From Gammaproteobacteria bacterium (GTDB taxonomy: Bacteria > Pseudomonadota > Gammaproteobacteria > 21-64-14), in NCBI GenBank assembly GCA_027013145.1, contig JALUXX010000011.1, positions 318,556 to 382,555 of the forward strand: a stretch of 64,000 nucleotides of DNA, given 5' to 3'. The notes beneath the pieces were generated by a model. The model was not told the DNA's origin, ran no database searches, and saw nothing but the letters and a program-made list of their open reading frames with translations. Below are positions 40,970 to 53,041 of the stretch, piece by piece. Each line of letters starts with the position of its first letter. The first letter of the stretch is position 1. A program made the translations under genes and the position numbers.

Positions 40970-42052
40970 ATGGCCACCGTCGCCGCTGCCGTCCCGGTCC
41001 CGCGCGCCGCGCGCGGCGCGCCGCTGTTGCTGGCCGCGCTCGCCCTGGCCCTCGCCGCTGCGGCGCCGCTGTACCTGAGCCAGACGCCCCTCAACCTGCT
41101 CGGCCAGTTTCTCGCCCTCGCGATCCTCGCCATCGGCCTGGACCTCATCTGGGGCTATGCCGGGATCCTGAGCCTCGGCCAGGGCGTGTTCTTCGGGATC
41201 GGCGGCTACCTGATGGCGATGTACCTCAAGATGCAGGGCCTGCAGCCGGGGCAGCTCCCGGACTTCATGACCTGGAGCGGGGTGACCTCGCTGCCGCTCG
41301 TCTGGCACCCGTTCGAGAGCTTCCCGCTGACCCTGCTCCTGGTGTTCACGCTGCCCGCGCTGTTCGCCTACGCCTTCGGCGCGCTCGTCTTTCGCAGCCG
41401 CATCCGCGGGGTCTACTTCTCGATCATGACCCAGGCGCTCGCGGTGGCGGTTTCCACGCTGTTCGTGGACCAGCAGCAGCTCACCGGCGGGAGTTCGGGA
41501 CTGACCGGCTTCCAGTCCATCCTCGGCCACTCCTTCTACGCCAACGCCACGCAGATCGCGTTCTACGAGGTCACGGTGGTGGTGCTCGCGGCGGTCTTCG
41601 CCGTGGCGTGGTATCTGACGCGCTCCCACTTCGGAGTGCTGCTGCGGGCGGTGCGCGACGGCGAGAACCGGCTGCGCTTCTTCGGTTACAACCCGACGGT
41701 CTTCAAGGCGTTCGTGTTCGCGCTCGCCGGTCTCTGCGCCGGGCTCGCCGGGGCGCTCTACGTCCCGCAGAACGGTATCATCGCCCCGGGGATGCTCGGG
41801 GTCGTACCCTCGATCGAGATGGTCATCTGGGTCGCCGTGGGCGGGCGCGGCACCATCGTGGGCGCGCTCATCGGCGCGCTGGTGGTGAGTTACGCGAAGT
41901 ACTACCTCAGCAGCGCCTACCCCGACTTCTGGCTGTTCCTGGTGGGGACCCTGTTCGTCGTGGTGGTGTTGTTCTTCCCACGCGGCCTGATGGGATTGGC
42001 GGAGCTCGCGGGTCGCGCGCTGCGCCGCCGCGGACCGCCCTCCGAGACATGA
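40970..42052 (+). CDS. urtC: Urea ABC transporter, permease 2
   Basis: 360 residues, LivM-type permease with about nine helices: NLLGQFLALAILAIGLDLIWGYAGILSLGQGVFFGIGGYLMAMYLKMQG, FRSRIRGVYFSIMTQALAVAVSTLFVDQQQLTGGSSGLTGFQSILG (Urt-type QQQLTGG..GLT), VLLRAVRDGENRLRFFGYNPTVFKAFVFALAGLCAGLAGALYVPQNGIIAPGMLGVVPSIEMVIWVAVGGRGT. Its stop overlaps the urtD start by 4 bp. Confidence 0.95.
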   Translation: MATVAAAVPVPRAARGAPLLLAALALALAAAAPLYLSQTPLNLLGQFLALAILAIGLDLIWGYAGILSLGQGVFFGIGGYLMAMYLKMQGLQPGQLPDFMTWSGVTSLPLVWHPFESFPLTLLLVFTLPALFAYAFGALVFRSRIRGVYFSIMTQALAVAVSTLFVDQQQLTGGSSGLTGFQSILGHSFYANATQIAFYEVTVVVLAAVFAVAWYLTRSHFGVLLRAVRDGENRLRFFGYNPTVFKAFVFALAGLCAGLAGALYVPQNGIIAPGMLGVVPSIEMVIWVAVGGRGTIVGALIGALVVSYAKYYLSSAYPDFWLFLVGTLFVVVVLFFPRGLMGLAELAGRALRRRGPPSET

Positions 42053-42804
42053 CCCGGCCGGGCGAATCGATTCTCGAAGTCAGCGACCTGGTGGTGGAGT
42101 TCGACGGCTTCCGGGCGCTCGACCGGTTGAGCTTCGTGCTCTACGCCAACGTGCTCACGGTGGTGATCGGCCCGAACGGGGCGGGGAAGACCACCTTCCT
42201 CGACGTCATCACCGGGCGCACGCGCGCCCACGGCGGATCGGTGCGATTTCTCGGACGCGACATCACCGAGCTGGCCGACTACCGTATCGCGCGCCTCGGG
42301 ATGGCGCGTAAGTTCCAGGCCCCCACGGTGTTTCCCGACCTGAGCGTGCGCGACAACCTGCGCGTGGCGGCGGCCCCGGTCAAGGGGCTGTGGAGCGCGC
42401 TGCGCGGGCGCCTGACGCCCGCGACGCGGGCGGCGATCGACGAGGCGCTGGCCGTCACCGGGCTGGGCGCGCTCGCCGCGCGCCCGGCGGCGGCGCTCTC
42501 CCACGGGCAGCGCCAGTGGCTGGAGATCGGCATGGCGCTCGCGACGCAGCCGCGCCTGCTGCTGCTCGACGAGCCGATCGCGGGCATGACCGGCGAGGAG
42601 GTCGACCGGACCGCCGAGCTGCTGCAGGAGATCGCGCGGCGGCGTTCGGTGCTGGTGATCGAGCACGACATGAGCTTCGTGCGCCGCATCGCGCAGCGGG
42701 TGTGCGTGTTTCACCAGGGCCGGCAGCTCGTCGAGGGCTCGTTCGAGCGCATCAGCGCCGATGAACGGGTGCGCGAGGTCTACCTCGGCGTGGAGGCCTC
42801 GTGA
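42049..42804 (+). CDS. urtD: Urea ABC transporter, ATPase 1
   Basis: 251 residues, LivG-type ABC ATPase. Walker A GPNGAGKTT, Q-loop KFQAPTVFPDLSVRDNL, signature LSHGQRQWLEIGMALATQP, Walker B LLLLDEPIAGMTGEEVDRT, H-loop VLVIEHDMSFV. LSHGQRQWLEIGMAL is characteristic of UrtD. Overlaps urtC and urtE by 4 bp each. Confidence 0.96.
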   Translation: MTRPGESILEVSDLVVEFDGFRALDRLSFVLYANVLTVVIGPNGAGKTTFLDVITGRTRAHGGSVRFLGRDITELADYRIARLGMARKFQAPTVFPDLSVRDNLRVAAAPVKGLWSALRGRLTPATRAAIDEALAVTGLGALAARPAAALSHGQRQWLEIGMALATQPRLLLLDEPIAGMTGEEVDRTAELLQEIARRRSVLVIEHDMSFVRRIAQRVCVFHQGRQLVEGSFERISADERVREVYLGVEAS

Positions 42805-43511
42805 GCGCGGTCCTGCTCGAGGTCAGCGGCCTGACCACCGGCTACGGCAGCGCCACCGTGGTGCGCGGGGCCGCGGCCCGCGTGCACGCGGGCGAGGTCG
42901 CCTGCCTGCTGGGCCGCAACGGCGTCGGCAAGACCACCCTCCTCAAGGCGATCATGGGGCTGCTGCCGGCCTGGGAGGGGACGGTGCGCTTCGCCGACGA
43001 GGACCTCACCCGCGCGCCGACCTACCGCCGGGCCCGGGCCGGTTTCGCCTACGTCCCGCAGGGGCGCGAGATCCTGCCGCAGTTGACGGTGGCGGAGAAC
43101 ATCCGTCTCGGGGGCTTCGCGCGCCCCGAACGGGCGCCGTCGATCCCCGAGGAGATCTTCGCCTATTTTCCGGTCCTGCACTCGATGCTGCGGCGCCGCG
43201 CCGGCAACCTCTCGGGCGGACAACAGCAGCAGCTCGCCCTGGCGCGTGCGCTGATGGCGCGCCCGCGCCTGCTGTTGCTCGACGAACCCACCGAAGGGAT
43301 CCAGCCGAACCTGGTCGAGGACATCCGCCGCGCCATCGTCGCCATGAACCGCGACCTGGGGCTCACGGTGCTGCTGGTGGAGCAGAAGATGCCCTTCGTG
43401 CGCTCCGTGGCACAGCGCTACTACGCGATGGACCGTGGGGAGGTGCGCGCCGAAGGCATGATCGCCGACCTCGACGACGCCACGGTGCGGCGTTATCTCG
43501 AGGTGAGTTGA
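42801..43511 (+). CDS. urtE: Urea ABC transporter, ATPase 2
   Basis: 236 residues from a GTG, LivF-type ABC ATPase. Walker A GRNGVGKTT, Q-loop VPQGREILPQLTVAENI, signature LSGGQQQQLALARALMARPRLLLLDEPTEGIQPN, H-loop VLLVEQKMPFV. PQGREIFP/LPQLTVEENL and the KTTLLKAIMGLLP stretch are usual for UrtE. Completes the importer; the urease promoter region follows. Confidence 0.96.
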   Translation: MSAVLLEVSGLTTGYGSATVVRGAAARVHAGEVACLLGRNGVGKTTLLKAIMGLLPAWEGTVRFADEDLTRAPTYRRARAGFAYVPQGREILPQLTVAENIRLGGFARPERAPSIPEEIFAYFPVLHSMLRRRAGNLSGGQQQQLALARALMARPRLLLLDEPTEGIQPNLVEDIRRAIVAMNRDLGLTVLLVEQKMPFVRSVAQRYYAMDRGEVRAEGMIADLDDATVRRYLEVS

Positions 43512-43751
43512 TCGGCGTGCACCGGATCGGGGCGCGCCGCGCGCCGACGGTGCCCCGTGGTGCGCGAAGCAGCGTGGCCGGCCGTACCGGTCTCCCCACG
43601 GAAGGCCGGAAACGGTCCGTCGGATCATGGCGTTGCATCAGCCGATGCCGGTCCGCGCGCGCGCCGGACGGGATGGCACAAAGATTGCCCATTGCGATGC
43701 GGGATCTGCACCGCGGCGGGTGGTGTCCGCGCGGATAGAAAGGCGGGGGCG
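43512..43751 (+). promoter_or_regulatory. urtE-ureD intergenic region with sigma-54 promoter
   Basis: TGGCACAAAGATTGCC at 43674-43689 matches the -24/-12 consensus with exact spacing, differing at the G after TGGCAC and the last base; transcription would start near 43700, ~50 bp before ureD. GCAC-N7-GGGC at 43519-43533 is a degenerate NtrC-type half-dyad. Urease genes can therefore be transcribed apart from urt. Confidence 0.6.
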
Positions 43752-44588
43752 ATGGCGACGGTGATGAAGCCCGGGTGGCGGGCGCGGTTGGAGCTGGGGT
43801 TCGAGCGCCGTGCGGTCGGTGCCGCCTTCCGCACCGTACCGACGCGGCGCCGCCACCACGGCCCGCTGGTCGTCCAGCGTCCCTTTCACCCCGAGGGCGA
43901 GGTGTGCCACAGCCTCATCCTCCACCCGCCGGGCGGCTTGGTGGGGGGCGACGAGCTGGACCTGGAGGTCGATTGCGCGCCGGGCGCGCACGCGCTGCTC
44001 ACGACGCCGGGCGCAGCGAAATGCTACCGCAGCGCCGGCCCGCCGGTACGCGTGCGCCAGCGCCTGCGCCTCGCCCCCGGGGCGGCGCTCGAATGGTTGC
44101 CGCAGGAGGTCATCGTCTACGACGGCGCCGCCTTCGATTCGGTCACGTGCATCGAGCTGGCGCGCGGCGCGCGCTTCGCGGGCTGGGAGATCGCCTGCCT
44201 CGGGCGTCCCGCGGCCGGGGAGGCCTTCGCGCGGGGGCGCTGCCGGCAGCGCGTAGAGGTCCGGTGCGACGGCGAGCCGCTCCTGGTCGAGCGTCTCGAC
44301 GCCGCCGGCGCGGCGCCGCTGCTGTACGAGCCCTGGGGCCTGGCGGGCGCGCCGGTCAGCGCGCTGCTGCTGGCGGTGCCCGCCGACGCCGCTTTGCGCG
44401 ACGCGGCGCTCGCGGCGGGCGGTGACGACCCCGGGTTCTCCGCGACGCTGCTCGACGAGGTGCTCGCGGTGCGCTACCTCGGGGCGGGCGCGCGCGGTGC
44501 CCGTGCCTGCCTGGAGGCGGTCTGGGAGGCGATCCGCCCGCCGCTGTTCGGCCGCGCGCCGGACCGGCCGCGGATCTGGAACACCTGA
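43752..44588 (+). CDS. ureD: Urease accessory protein UreD
   Basis: 278 residues from the ATG after GGCGGGGG. Landmarks: RARLELGFERRAVGAAFRTVPTRRRHHGPLVVQRPFHPEG..CHSLILHPPGGLVGGDELDLEV, LLTTPGAAKCYRSAG, LEWLPQEVIVYDGA, GWEIACLGRPAAGE.FARG, and the C-terminal EAVWEAIRPPLFGR. With UreF and UreG it forms the nickel-insertion complex on apo-urease. Confidence 0.95.
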   Translation: MATVMKPGWRARLELGFERRAVGAAFRTVPTRRRHHGPLVVQRPFHPEGEVCHSLILHPPGGLVGGDELDLEVDCAPGAHALLTTPGAAKCYRSAGPPVRVRQRLRLAPGAALEWLPQEVIVYDGAAFDSVTCIELARGARFAGWEIACLGRPAAGEAFARGRCRQRVEVRCDGEPLLVERLDAAGAAPLLYEPWGLAGAPVSALLLAVPADAALRDAALAAGGDDPGFSATLLDEVLAVRYLGAGARGARACLEAVWEAIRPPLFGRAPDRPRIWNT

Positions 44589-44675
44589 ACTCCGTCGCCG
44601 GGGTGCCGGTCGCGGCTGCGCGGGCCGCGGGCCCACGCACCGGGGGCGGTCGATGAACGTCAGGAGAGTCCGCCT

Positions 44676-44978
44676 GTGGAGCTGACGCCACGCGAGAAGG
44701 ACAAGCTGTTGATCTTCACCGCCGGTCTGCTGGCGGAGCGGCGCCGGGCGCGCGGGGTGCGTCTGAACTATCCCGAGGCCGTCGCCCTCATCAGCGCGGC
44801 GGTGCTCGAACGCGCGCGCGACGGCGCCGGTGTCGCCGAGCTGATGGCCTACGGTGCCACGCTGCTCACGCGCGAGGACGTGATGGAGGGCGTGCCCGAG
44901 ATGTTGAGCGAGGTGCAGGTCGAGGCGACGTTCCCGGACGGCACCAAGCTGGTGACCGTCCACAACCCGATCCCGTGA
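44676..44978 (+). CDS. ureA: Urease gamma subunit
   Basis: 100 residues from a GTG after [81 protein letters not shown] are the complete family signature. Urease hydrolyses urea to ammonia and carbamate in the cytoplasm. Confidence 0.98.
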   Translation: MELTPREKDKLLIFTAGLLAERRRARGVRLNYPEAVALISAAVLERARDGAGVAELMAYGATLLTREDVMEGVPEMLSEVQVEATFPDGTKLVTVHNPIP

Positions 44979-45063
44979 CGGAGGGTCTCTCGATGTTCCC
45001 CTGTTGCCGGGAAGTGTGCAATTCGGTTTCGGGCGCGCGCCCGGGCGGGCGACGGAGGCGGAG

Positions 45064-45377
45064 ATGATACCCGGAGAGTACTGGGTCGCCGAGGGCGAGA
45101 TCGTCCTCAACCAGGGGCGGCCGACGATCGAATTGACGGTTGCGAACACGGGGGACCGGCCGATCCAGGTCGGCTCACACTACCATTTCCACGAGACCAA
45201 TCCCGCGCTCGCCTTCGACCGCGACGCCGCGTTCGGCTACCGCCTCGACATCCCGGCCGGGACCGCGATCCGCTTCGAGCCCGGCCAGGAGCGCCGCGTG
45301 CGCCTGGTGGCCTATACGGGCGCGCGGCGCGTGTTCGGGTTCCGCGCGCGCGTGATGGGCGCGCTGGAGGCGGACTG

Positions 45378-45378
<1 letters not shown>
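45064..45378 (+). CDS. ureB: Urease beta subunit
   Basis: 104 residues from the ATG at 45064 (GGAGGCGG before it), giving the usual MIPGEY start; an upstream in-frame codon at 45004 is unlikely. [58 protein letters not shown] is the complete beta fold. Its stop shares a base with the ureC ATG. Confidence 0.97.
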
Positions 45379-47081
<1,703 letters not shown>

Positions 47082-47082
47082 C

Positions 47083-47559
47083 ATGGGCGCGCACGTGGAG
47101 GCCGGGGCGCTGCGGCTTGTCGAACGCCTGGAGGCTCACGTGCGCGCCGCGGCCGGGGCCACCCTGACGCTCGGCTACGAGGCGCGCCGGCGCAGCCGCC
47201 TGCGCGTGCGCCTCGACGACGGGCGCGAGGCCGCGCTGCTGCTCCCACGGGGGACGCAACTGCGCGGCGGCGACCGGCTGCGCGCCGACGACGGCTCGGT
47301 GATAGAGGTGCGCGCCGCGCCCGAGGCGGTGTCCGTCGCGCGCAGCCCCGATCCCCTGCGCCTCGCCCGCGCCTGCTATCACCTCGGCAACCGCCACGTC
47401 GTCCTCGAGATCGGCGCGGGCTGCGTGCGCTATCTGCACGATCACGTGCTCGACGCCATGGTCGCCGGCCTCGGCCTGCGCGTGGCGGCGGAGACGGCGC
47501 CCTTCGAGCCCGAGCCGGGCGCCTTCGGCGGCGGACACCCGCACGGCCATGGCGGCTGA
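47083..47559 (+). CDS. ureE: Urease accessory nickel chaperone UreE
   Basis: 158 residues. N-terminal peptide-binding-like domain (LGYEARRRSRLRVRLDDGREAALLLPRGTQLRGGDRLRADDG) and a metal-binding domain ARACYHLGNRHVVLEIGAG.VRYLHDHVLDAMVAGLGL, with the conserved dimer-interface His in DHVLD. The tail GGHPHGHGG has only three His, far shorter than in Klebsiella, so nickel storage should be modest. Overlaps ureF by 11 bp. Confidence 0.95.
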   Translation: MGAHVEAGALRLVERLEAHVRAAAGATLTLGYEARRRSRLRVRLDDGREAALLLPRGTQLRGGDRLRADDGSVIEVRAAPEAVSVARSPDPLRLARACYHLGNRHVVLEIGAGCVRYLHDHVLDAMVAGLGLRVAAETAPFEPEPGAFGGGHPHGHGG

Positions 47560-48235
47560 CCCGGAGGCGGACGACGCGCAGGTGCGCCTGTGGCAGTTGA
47601 TCAGTCCGGCGCTGCCGGTCGGCGCCTACGCGTATTCCCAGGGGCTCGAGTACGCGGTGCACTCCGGACGCGTCGCCGACGAAGCCGGCGCCGGCGCGTG
47701 GATCCGCGGGCACCTCCACGCCGGCCCGGCGTGCGCGGACGTGCCGGTGCTCGGGCGCTGCCACGCCGCGTGGTGCAGCGGCGACGAGCGTGCGGTGCGC
47801 CGCTGGAGCCGCCGGCTGCTGGCCAACCGCGGCGCGGCCGAACTGCTCGCCGAGGACCGCCAGCTCGGCGGGGCGCTCGCGCGCGTGCTCGCCACGCTCG
47901 GCGTCGCGCCCGCCGGTGCGTGGATCGGCGCGCCCGAGGCGAGCTTCGCCGCCCTGTTCGCGCTCGCCGCCGCGCACTGGGGGATCGACGCCGGCACCGC
48001 GGCGCGCGGCTACCTCTGGGCGTGGCTCGAGAATCAGGTCGCCGCGGCGGTCAAGCTGATCCCGCTCGGGCAGAGCGCGGGGCAACGCCTGCTGTTCGCC
48101 CTGGGGCGGGAGATCGGATCGGCGGCGCGTGCCGGGCTGCGGCTCCGGGACGAGGAGATCGGGGCCAACGCCCCCGGGGTGGCGCACGCCGCGGCGCGCC
48201 ACGAACGCCAATACAGCCGCCTGTTCCGCTCCTGA
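47549..48235 (+). CDS. ureF: Urease accessory protein UreF
   Basis: 228 residues, all helical. [42 protein letters not shown], then [60 protein letters not shown], and the C-terminal S..RLFRS. UreF bridges UreD and UreG and checks GTPase-driven metal delivery. Confidence 0.96.
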   Translation: MAADPEADDAQVRLWQLISPALPVGAYAYSQGLEYAVHSGRVADEAGAGAWIRGHLHAGPACADVPVLGRCHAAWCSGDERAVRRWSRRLLANRGAAELLAEDRQLGGALARVLATLGVAPAGAWIGAPEASFAALFALAAAHWGIDAGTAARGYLWAWLENQVAAAVKLIPLGQSAGQRLLFALGREIGSAARAGLRLRDEEIGANAPGVAHAAARHERQYSRLFRS

Positions 48236-48263
48236 GGCGGGGCCGGCGCGGGGAGGCGGGACG

Positions 48264-48908
<645 letters not shown>

Positions 48909-48917
48909 GGGCGGTCC

Positions 48918-49795
<878 letters not shown>

Positions 49796-49799
<4 letters not shown>

Positions 49800-50653
49800 C
49801 GCCCGTGCAGCCAGGGAAAGGCGAGCCGGTGGATCAGCCGCATGACCTGGTCCGTCGCCAGTCCGATGGCGCCGATCATGAGGATGCCGACGAGGATCTT
49901 GCCGGTCTGCAGGAAGCGCTGCGCCTGCAGGATCGCGAAACCGAGGCCCGAGTTGGATGCCACCAGCTCGGCGACGACGAGGTAGGTCCAGGCCCAGCCG
50001 AGCGTGATGCGCAGCGTATCGACGATCGCCGGGAGCGCCGACTTGAACAGCACCCGCTGCAGGATCTCCCCGCCGCTCGCGCCCATGGTCTGGGCCGCCT
50101 CGATCTGCGCCTGGGGCACCCGGCGCACGTCTTCGGCGATCAGCAGTACCTGTTGAAAGAAGGTCCCGATCCAGATGATCGTGATTTTCGAGCCCTCGCC
50201 GATGCCCACCCAGAGGAGCACGAGGGGCACGAACGCCACCGCCGGCAGGTAGCGCGCGAACTCCACCAGCGGCTCGAAGAAGGCCTGCACCGGGCGAAAG
50301 GCGCCGATGTAGAGGCCCAGCGGAACGGCCATGGCCGTGGAAATGACGAATCCGCCGACCACCCGCAGCACGCTGATGCGCGTGTCGGCGAGCAGGCTGC
50401 CGTCCCGGTACCATTCCACGCAGCGCTCGACGACCTGCGGCGGAGTGGGGAGGAAGAGCGGGTTGACCGCGCCGCTTGCCGAAAGTCCCCACCACAGCCC
50501 GAGCAGGGTCGCGAACCCGGCGCAGGCCACCGCCACGTAGAGCGTGCGCGGCAGCGATCCGCGCACCCGCCACGCGGAGCCGGCCGGCCGCGGCCGGCCC
50601 CGCAGGCGATCCCGGCGCGCGGCCGGCAGCGTGGTCTGCATCACGCGGGCCAC
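49796..50653 (-). CDS. ABC transporter permease, guanidine importer candidate
   Basis: 285 residues from a GTG preceded by GAGG; the ATG at 50641 lacks a ribosome site. Six helices and the TauC/SsuC/NrtB-type pattern: FATLLGLWWGLSASGAVNPLFLPTPPQVVERCVEWY, VVGGFVISTAMAVPLGLYIGAF, RYLPAVAFVPLVLLWVGIGEGSKITIIWIGTFFQQVLLI, EAAQTMGASGGEILQRVLFKSALPAIVDTLRITLGWAWTYLVVAEL (EAA loop). It forms an importer with the flanking ATPase and binding protein. Confidence 0.9.
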
Positions 50654-50662
50654 ACCGGGTCC

Positions 50663-51649
50663 TCAACGCCCGGCCGCGGCCGCCCGGACGAACTCCGCGT
50701 CGATGAACCGCGCGGGATCCGGTGTCCGTTCGATGGCGCCGACCGCCTTGAGGAAACGGCCGGTCTCCACCGTGCTGCGGTACAGACTCACCGGGGCGCG
50801 GCTCTTCGCCATCGCCCGCTCGTTGAGGGCCTTGCCGAACAGCCGGGTACCTTTGAGCGAGAGTTCGTACTCCTTGGCCTTGAGCCCGACGTGCGGGGCC
50901 ATGATCTGCGCCGCTCGAAAGGGATGGCGGGTGATGAAGCGCACGGTGTCGAACCAGGCGCGCACCAGCCCGACGAATTCGGCGCGGTGCGCCTTCAGCG
51001 AGGACTCCTGCGCCACGACCAGGTCGGGAATCAGGCCCGGGAAGTCCTTGCTGGTCACCAGCGGGTGGCCCTTGTGCGCGAGTTCGATGCGGTTGATCCA
51101 GGGATTCCAGACGCCGGCGGCGTCGACGCGCCCGGCCATCAGTGCCGCGGCGGCGTCGCCGGTGGTCATGTAGACCCACCGGGCCCGCTTCGGGTCGAAG
51201 CCGTTGCGCCGCATGGCCGAGGTCGCCAGGTACTCCTCGATGGAGTTCTTCTCGACCGCGATCGTCCTGCCGGTGAGCCCCTTGAAGCCGCGGATGTCCG
51301 GCTTCACCATCAGCGCGTCGTTGCCCGCCGAGTTGTCCGTCACCAGGATCACCTTGAGCTTCAGCCCCTTGGCGATCGGCGCGAGCGAGTCGATCAGGGC
51401 CTGGCTGTTGGCGTCGAGCTGGCCCGCGGACAGGGCGTTGATCGAGTCCACGTACGAGGGGAACCACACCAGCTTCACATCGACGTGGTGCTTGCGGAAG
51501 TAGCCCTCCTTCTCGGCCACGTACCACGCGACCCAGCCGGGCCAGTCACTGATGCCCAGTGTGATGGCGGCGTGGGCGCGGGCGGCGAACCCGGCCTGCA
51601 GCCCGAGAACGGCGATGCAGAGTATGAGATACCGGTACAGGTTGCGCAT
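50663..51649 (-). CDS. ABC transporter substrate-binding protein, guanidine importer candidate
   Basis: 328 residues from the ATG after GAGGGGAAGG. Signal peptide LYRYLILCIAVLGLQAG, cleavage after AHA. NMT1/TauA/SsuA-like fold: ITLGISDWPGWVAWYVAEKEGYFRKHHVDVKLVWFPSYVDSINALSAGQLDANSQALIDSLAPIAKG, LKVILVTDNSAGNDALMVKPDIRGFKGLTGRTIAVEKNSIEEYLATSAM. The D-x-PGWVA-Y and TDNSAGND segments are typical of riboswitch-linked relatives, from memory. First gene downstream of riboswitch A, so it probably binds guanidinium in the periplasm. Confidence 0.9.
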   Translation of the reverse strand: MRNLYRYLILCIAVLGLQAGFAARAHAAITLGISDWPGWVAWYVAEKEGYFRKHHVDVKLVWFPSYVDSINALSAGQLDANSQALIDSLAPIAKGLKLKVILVTDNSAGNDALMVKPDIRGFKGLTGRTIAVEKNSIEEYLATSAMRRNGFDPKRARWVYMTTGDAAAALMAGRVDAAGVWNPWINRIELAHKGHPLVTSKDFPGLIPDLVVAQESSLKAHRAEFVGLVRAWFDTVRFITRHPFRAAQIMAPHVGLKAKEYELSLKGTRLFGKALNERAMAKSRAPVSLYRSTVETGRFLKAVGAIERTPDPARFIDAEFVRAAAAGR

Positions 51650-51717
51650 GTCGGCCTTCCCCTCTCGTTGCGGACGATGGATCGGACAGCGACCCCTCCC
51701 GCGTCCCGCCGGGCACG

Positions 51718-51767
51718 AAAAAGCCCGGGGGCGCGGACATGGGTCCATGTCGGCCTCCCGGGCTTTT
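51718..51767 (-). terminator. Intrinsic terminator forming the expression platform of riboswitch A
   Basis: On the minus strand AAAAGCCCGGG (51767-51757), part of the conserved aptamer 3' end, pairs perfectly over 11 bp with CCCGGGCTTTT (51729-51719), followed by T. A nested ACATG/CATGT hairpin lies in the loop. Folding of the aptamer would block the left arm, so ligand should prevent termination and switch the importer ON. Confidence 0.85.
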
Positions 51768-51848
51768 ATCCCGCCGTGTAGCCCCGCCAACGGGGCCGGT
51801 GACTCTCGGACCAGCCCCCGGCGGACCGCCGGGCGGAACCCTAGTCAC
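51754..51848 (-). ncRNA. Guanidine-I (ykkC) riboswitch A, importer operon
   Basis: Minus strand shows the class hallmarks in order: GACTAGGGTTCCG (51846-51834), CTGGTCCGAGAG (51814-51803), GGGGCTACACGGCGGGAT, and AAAAGCCCGGGAGG at the 3' end. GC arms close P1b/P2-type helices between them. This RNA class binds guanidinium and activates guanidine export, import or breakdown genes. The aptamer ends ~105 bp before the binding-protein ATG with the terminator between. Confidence 0.93.
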
Positions 51849-51887
51849 CCGTCGCGATGCCTCGGCACCGCGCCTGCGAGTAGTGTT

Positions 51888-51903
51888 TGCACGAGCCGTG
51901 CCA
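51888..51903 (-). promoter_or_regulatory. Sigma-54 promoter of the riboswitch A operon
   Basis: Minus strand TGGCACGGCTCGTGCA matches TGGCACG-N4-TTGCA with a single change (T to G). Transcription would start near 51879, ~30 nt before the aptamer. GCAC-N7-GGGC at 52012-52026 is a weak NtrC-like candidate ~140 bp upstream. Confidence 0.65.
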
Positions 51904-52023
51904 GTACCGCGCGCGGCGCAGAAGTCCCTGTGTGGGTGGAGAAGTTCGGTCTGCCCTCCGGCGCCGACGGGGGCGGCGCTGCGCCCGGGCGGTGCACCGC
52001 GTCCGCCCTGCGCACGCGATCGG

Positions 52024-52059
52024 GGCATCACCCCGGGGCACCCGGGGTGCGCCGATGCC
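52024..52059 (-). terminator. Strong hairpin at the end of the nickel transporter gene
   Basis: CACCCCGGG (52029-52037), a 3-nt loop and CCCGGGGTG (52041-52049) form a perfect 9-bp stem spanning the stop codon, with an outer GGCAT/ATGCC pair. No T run follows. It separates the hydrolase-transporter transcript from the importer promoter. Confidence 0.5.
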
Positions 52060-53041
52060 GCGTCCACACCCACAGCCACGCGCCAAGGATCAGCGCGGTG
52101 GCGCCGGCGCCGACGACGGCGGGGTCCCACACGCCGACCGACGCGGCGCCCGTCCCGAACCGCGGCGCGAGCAGTTGCGTCCACTCGATCCCGCCGATGG
52201 CCAGGGCGAGCAGGACCGAGCAACCCGTGACCGCGGTGTTGAAGCTCAGCTTGCGCCCCGCATCGCTGAGGGCCCAGTCGTAGGCGCGCAGCATGAGCCA
52301 GCCGTCGAGGGTGTCCATCAGCGTCATGGCGGCGGTGAACAGCAGCGGGAAGACCATCACCCCCCACAAGGGGAGCGCGCCGCTCTGGGCCGCCAGCGCC
52401 GAGATACCGAGGATCGCGATCTCGGTGGCGGTATCGAAGCCGAGTCCGAACAGGAAGCCGAGCGGATACATCTTCCAGCTTCGGTCCACGCGCCGGTACA
52501 GCGCGCGCAGTGCGCGCGCCCAGAGGCCGCGGCGCTGCAGCAGCGCCTCGAGTTCGGCGTCGGGCAGTTCCGGGTGCGGGCGCCCCCAGCGCCGCTGATG
52601 GCGGAACGCGCGCCACAGCCGTGTGAAGATGACCAGGTTCGCGCCGCCCACCGCGGTCAGGAAGCCCGCCGAGACCAGCGTCCCGAACCAACCGCCCCAG
52701 CGCTGCAGGGCCGGGAGCTGGCCGCGCAACTCGCCGACCGCCAGCACGACACCGAGCGAGAGGAGCAGCACGACGGTCGAGTGCCCGAGTGCGAAGAAGA
52801 ACCCGACGCCCGCGGGGCGCGCGCCCCCGGCGCGCAGCAGGCGGGTGACGTTGTCGATGGCGGCGATATGATCGGCGTCGAAGGCGTGCCGCAACCCGAA
52901 GCCGTAGGCGAGGACCCCGATGCCGAACACCGCGCCGCCGATACCGCCGAGCGCCCACAGGCCGATCCAGGCGGTGACGTTCAGCGCCAGCAGGGACGCG
53001 GCGGTGCGACGGAACGCGGGCGCGCGCGCTGCGCCGTTCAC
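52028..53041 (-). CDS. NiCoT-family nickel/cobalt transporter
   Basis: 337 residues from a GTG that overlaps the hydrolase stop (GTGA). Eight-helix NiCoT permease: the metal-selecting GLRHAFDADHIAAIDN (H52, D57, H58) in helix 2, VGFFFALGHSTVVLLL in helix 3, LGFLFGLGFDTATEIAIL, and FPLLFTAAMTLMDTLDGWLMLRAYDWAL. These are all the HoxN/NixA signature motifs. Coupling to a ureohydrolase gene argues for Ni2+ supply to that enzyme; the same nickel would serve urease 3 kb away. Confidence 0.94.
   Translation of the reverse strand: MNGAARAPAFRRTAASLLALNVTAWIGLWALGGIGGAVFGIGVLAYGFGLRHAFDADHIAAIDNVTRLLRAGGARPAGVGFFFALGHSTVVLLLSLGVVLAVGELRGQLPALQRWGGWFGTLVSAGFLTAVGGANLVIFTRLWRAFRHQRRWGRPHPELPDAELEALLQRRGLWARALRALYRRVDRSWKMYPLGFLFGLGFDTATEIAILGISALAAQSGALPLWGVMVFPLLFTAAMTLMDTLDGWLMLRAYDWALSDAGRKLSFNTAVTGCSVLLALAIGGIEWTQLLAPRFGTGAASVGVWDPAVVGAGATALILGAWLWVWTRHRRTPGAPG

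Noticed and set aside
43563-43751. N-terminal extension of UreD to an upstream in-frame start
   Set aside because: It would run through the sigma-54 box and lacks similarity to UreD; the ATG at 43752 has a good ribosome site.
49800-51781. Long plus-strand open frame opposite the importer genes and riboswitch A
   Set aside because: It runs through a recognisable riboswitch and three ABC genes on the other strand; composition is that of an antisense shadow.
51989-52000. GCGGTGCACCGC palindrome upstream of the importer promoter as an NtrC site
   Set aside because: It is a gap-free palindrome without the seven-base spacing NtrC half-sites need.
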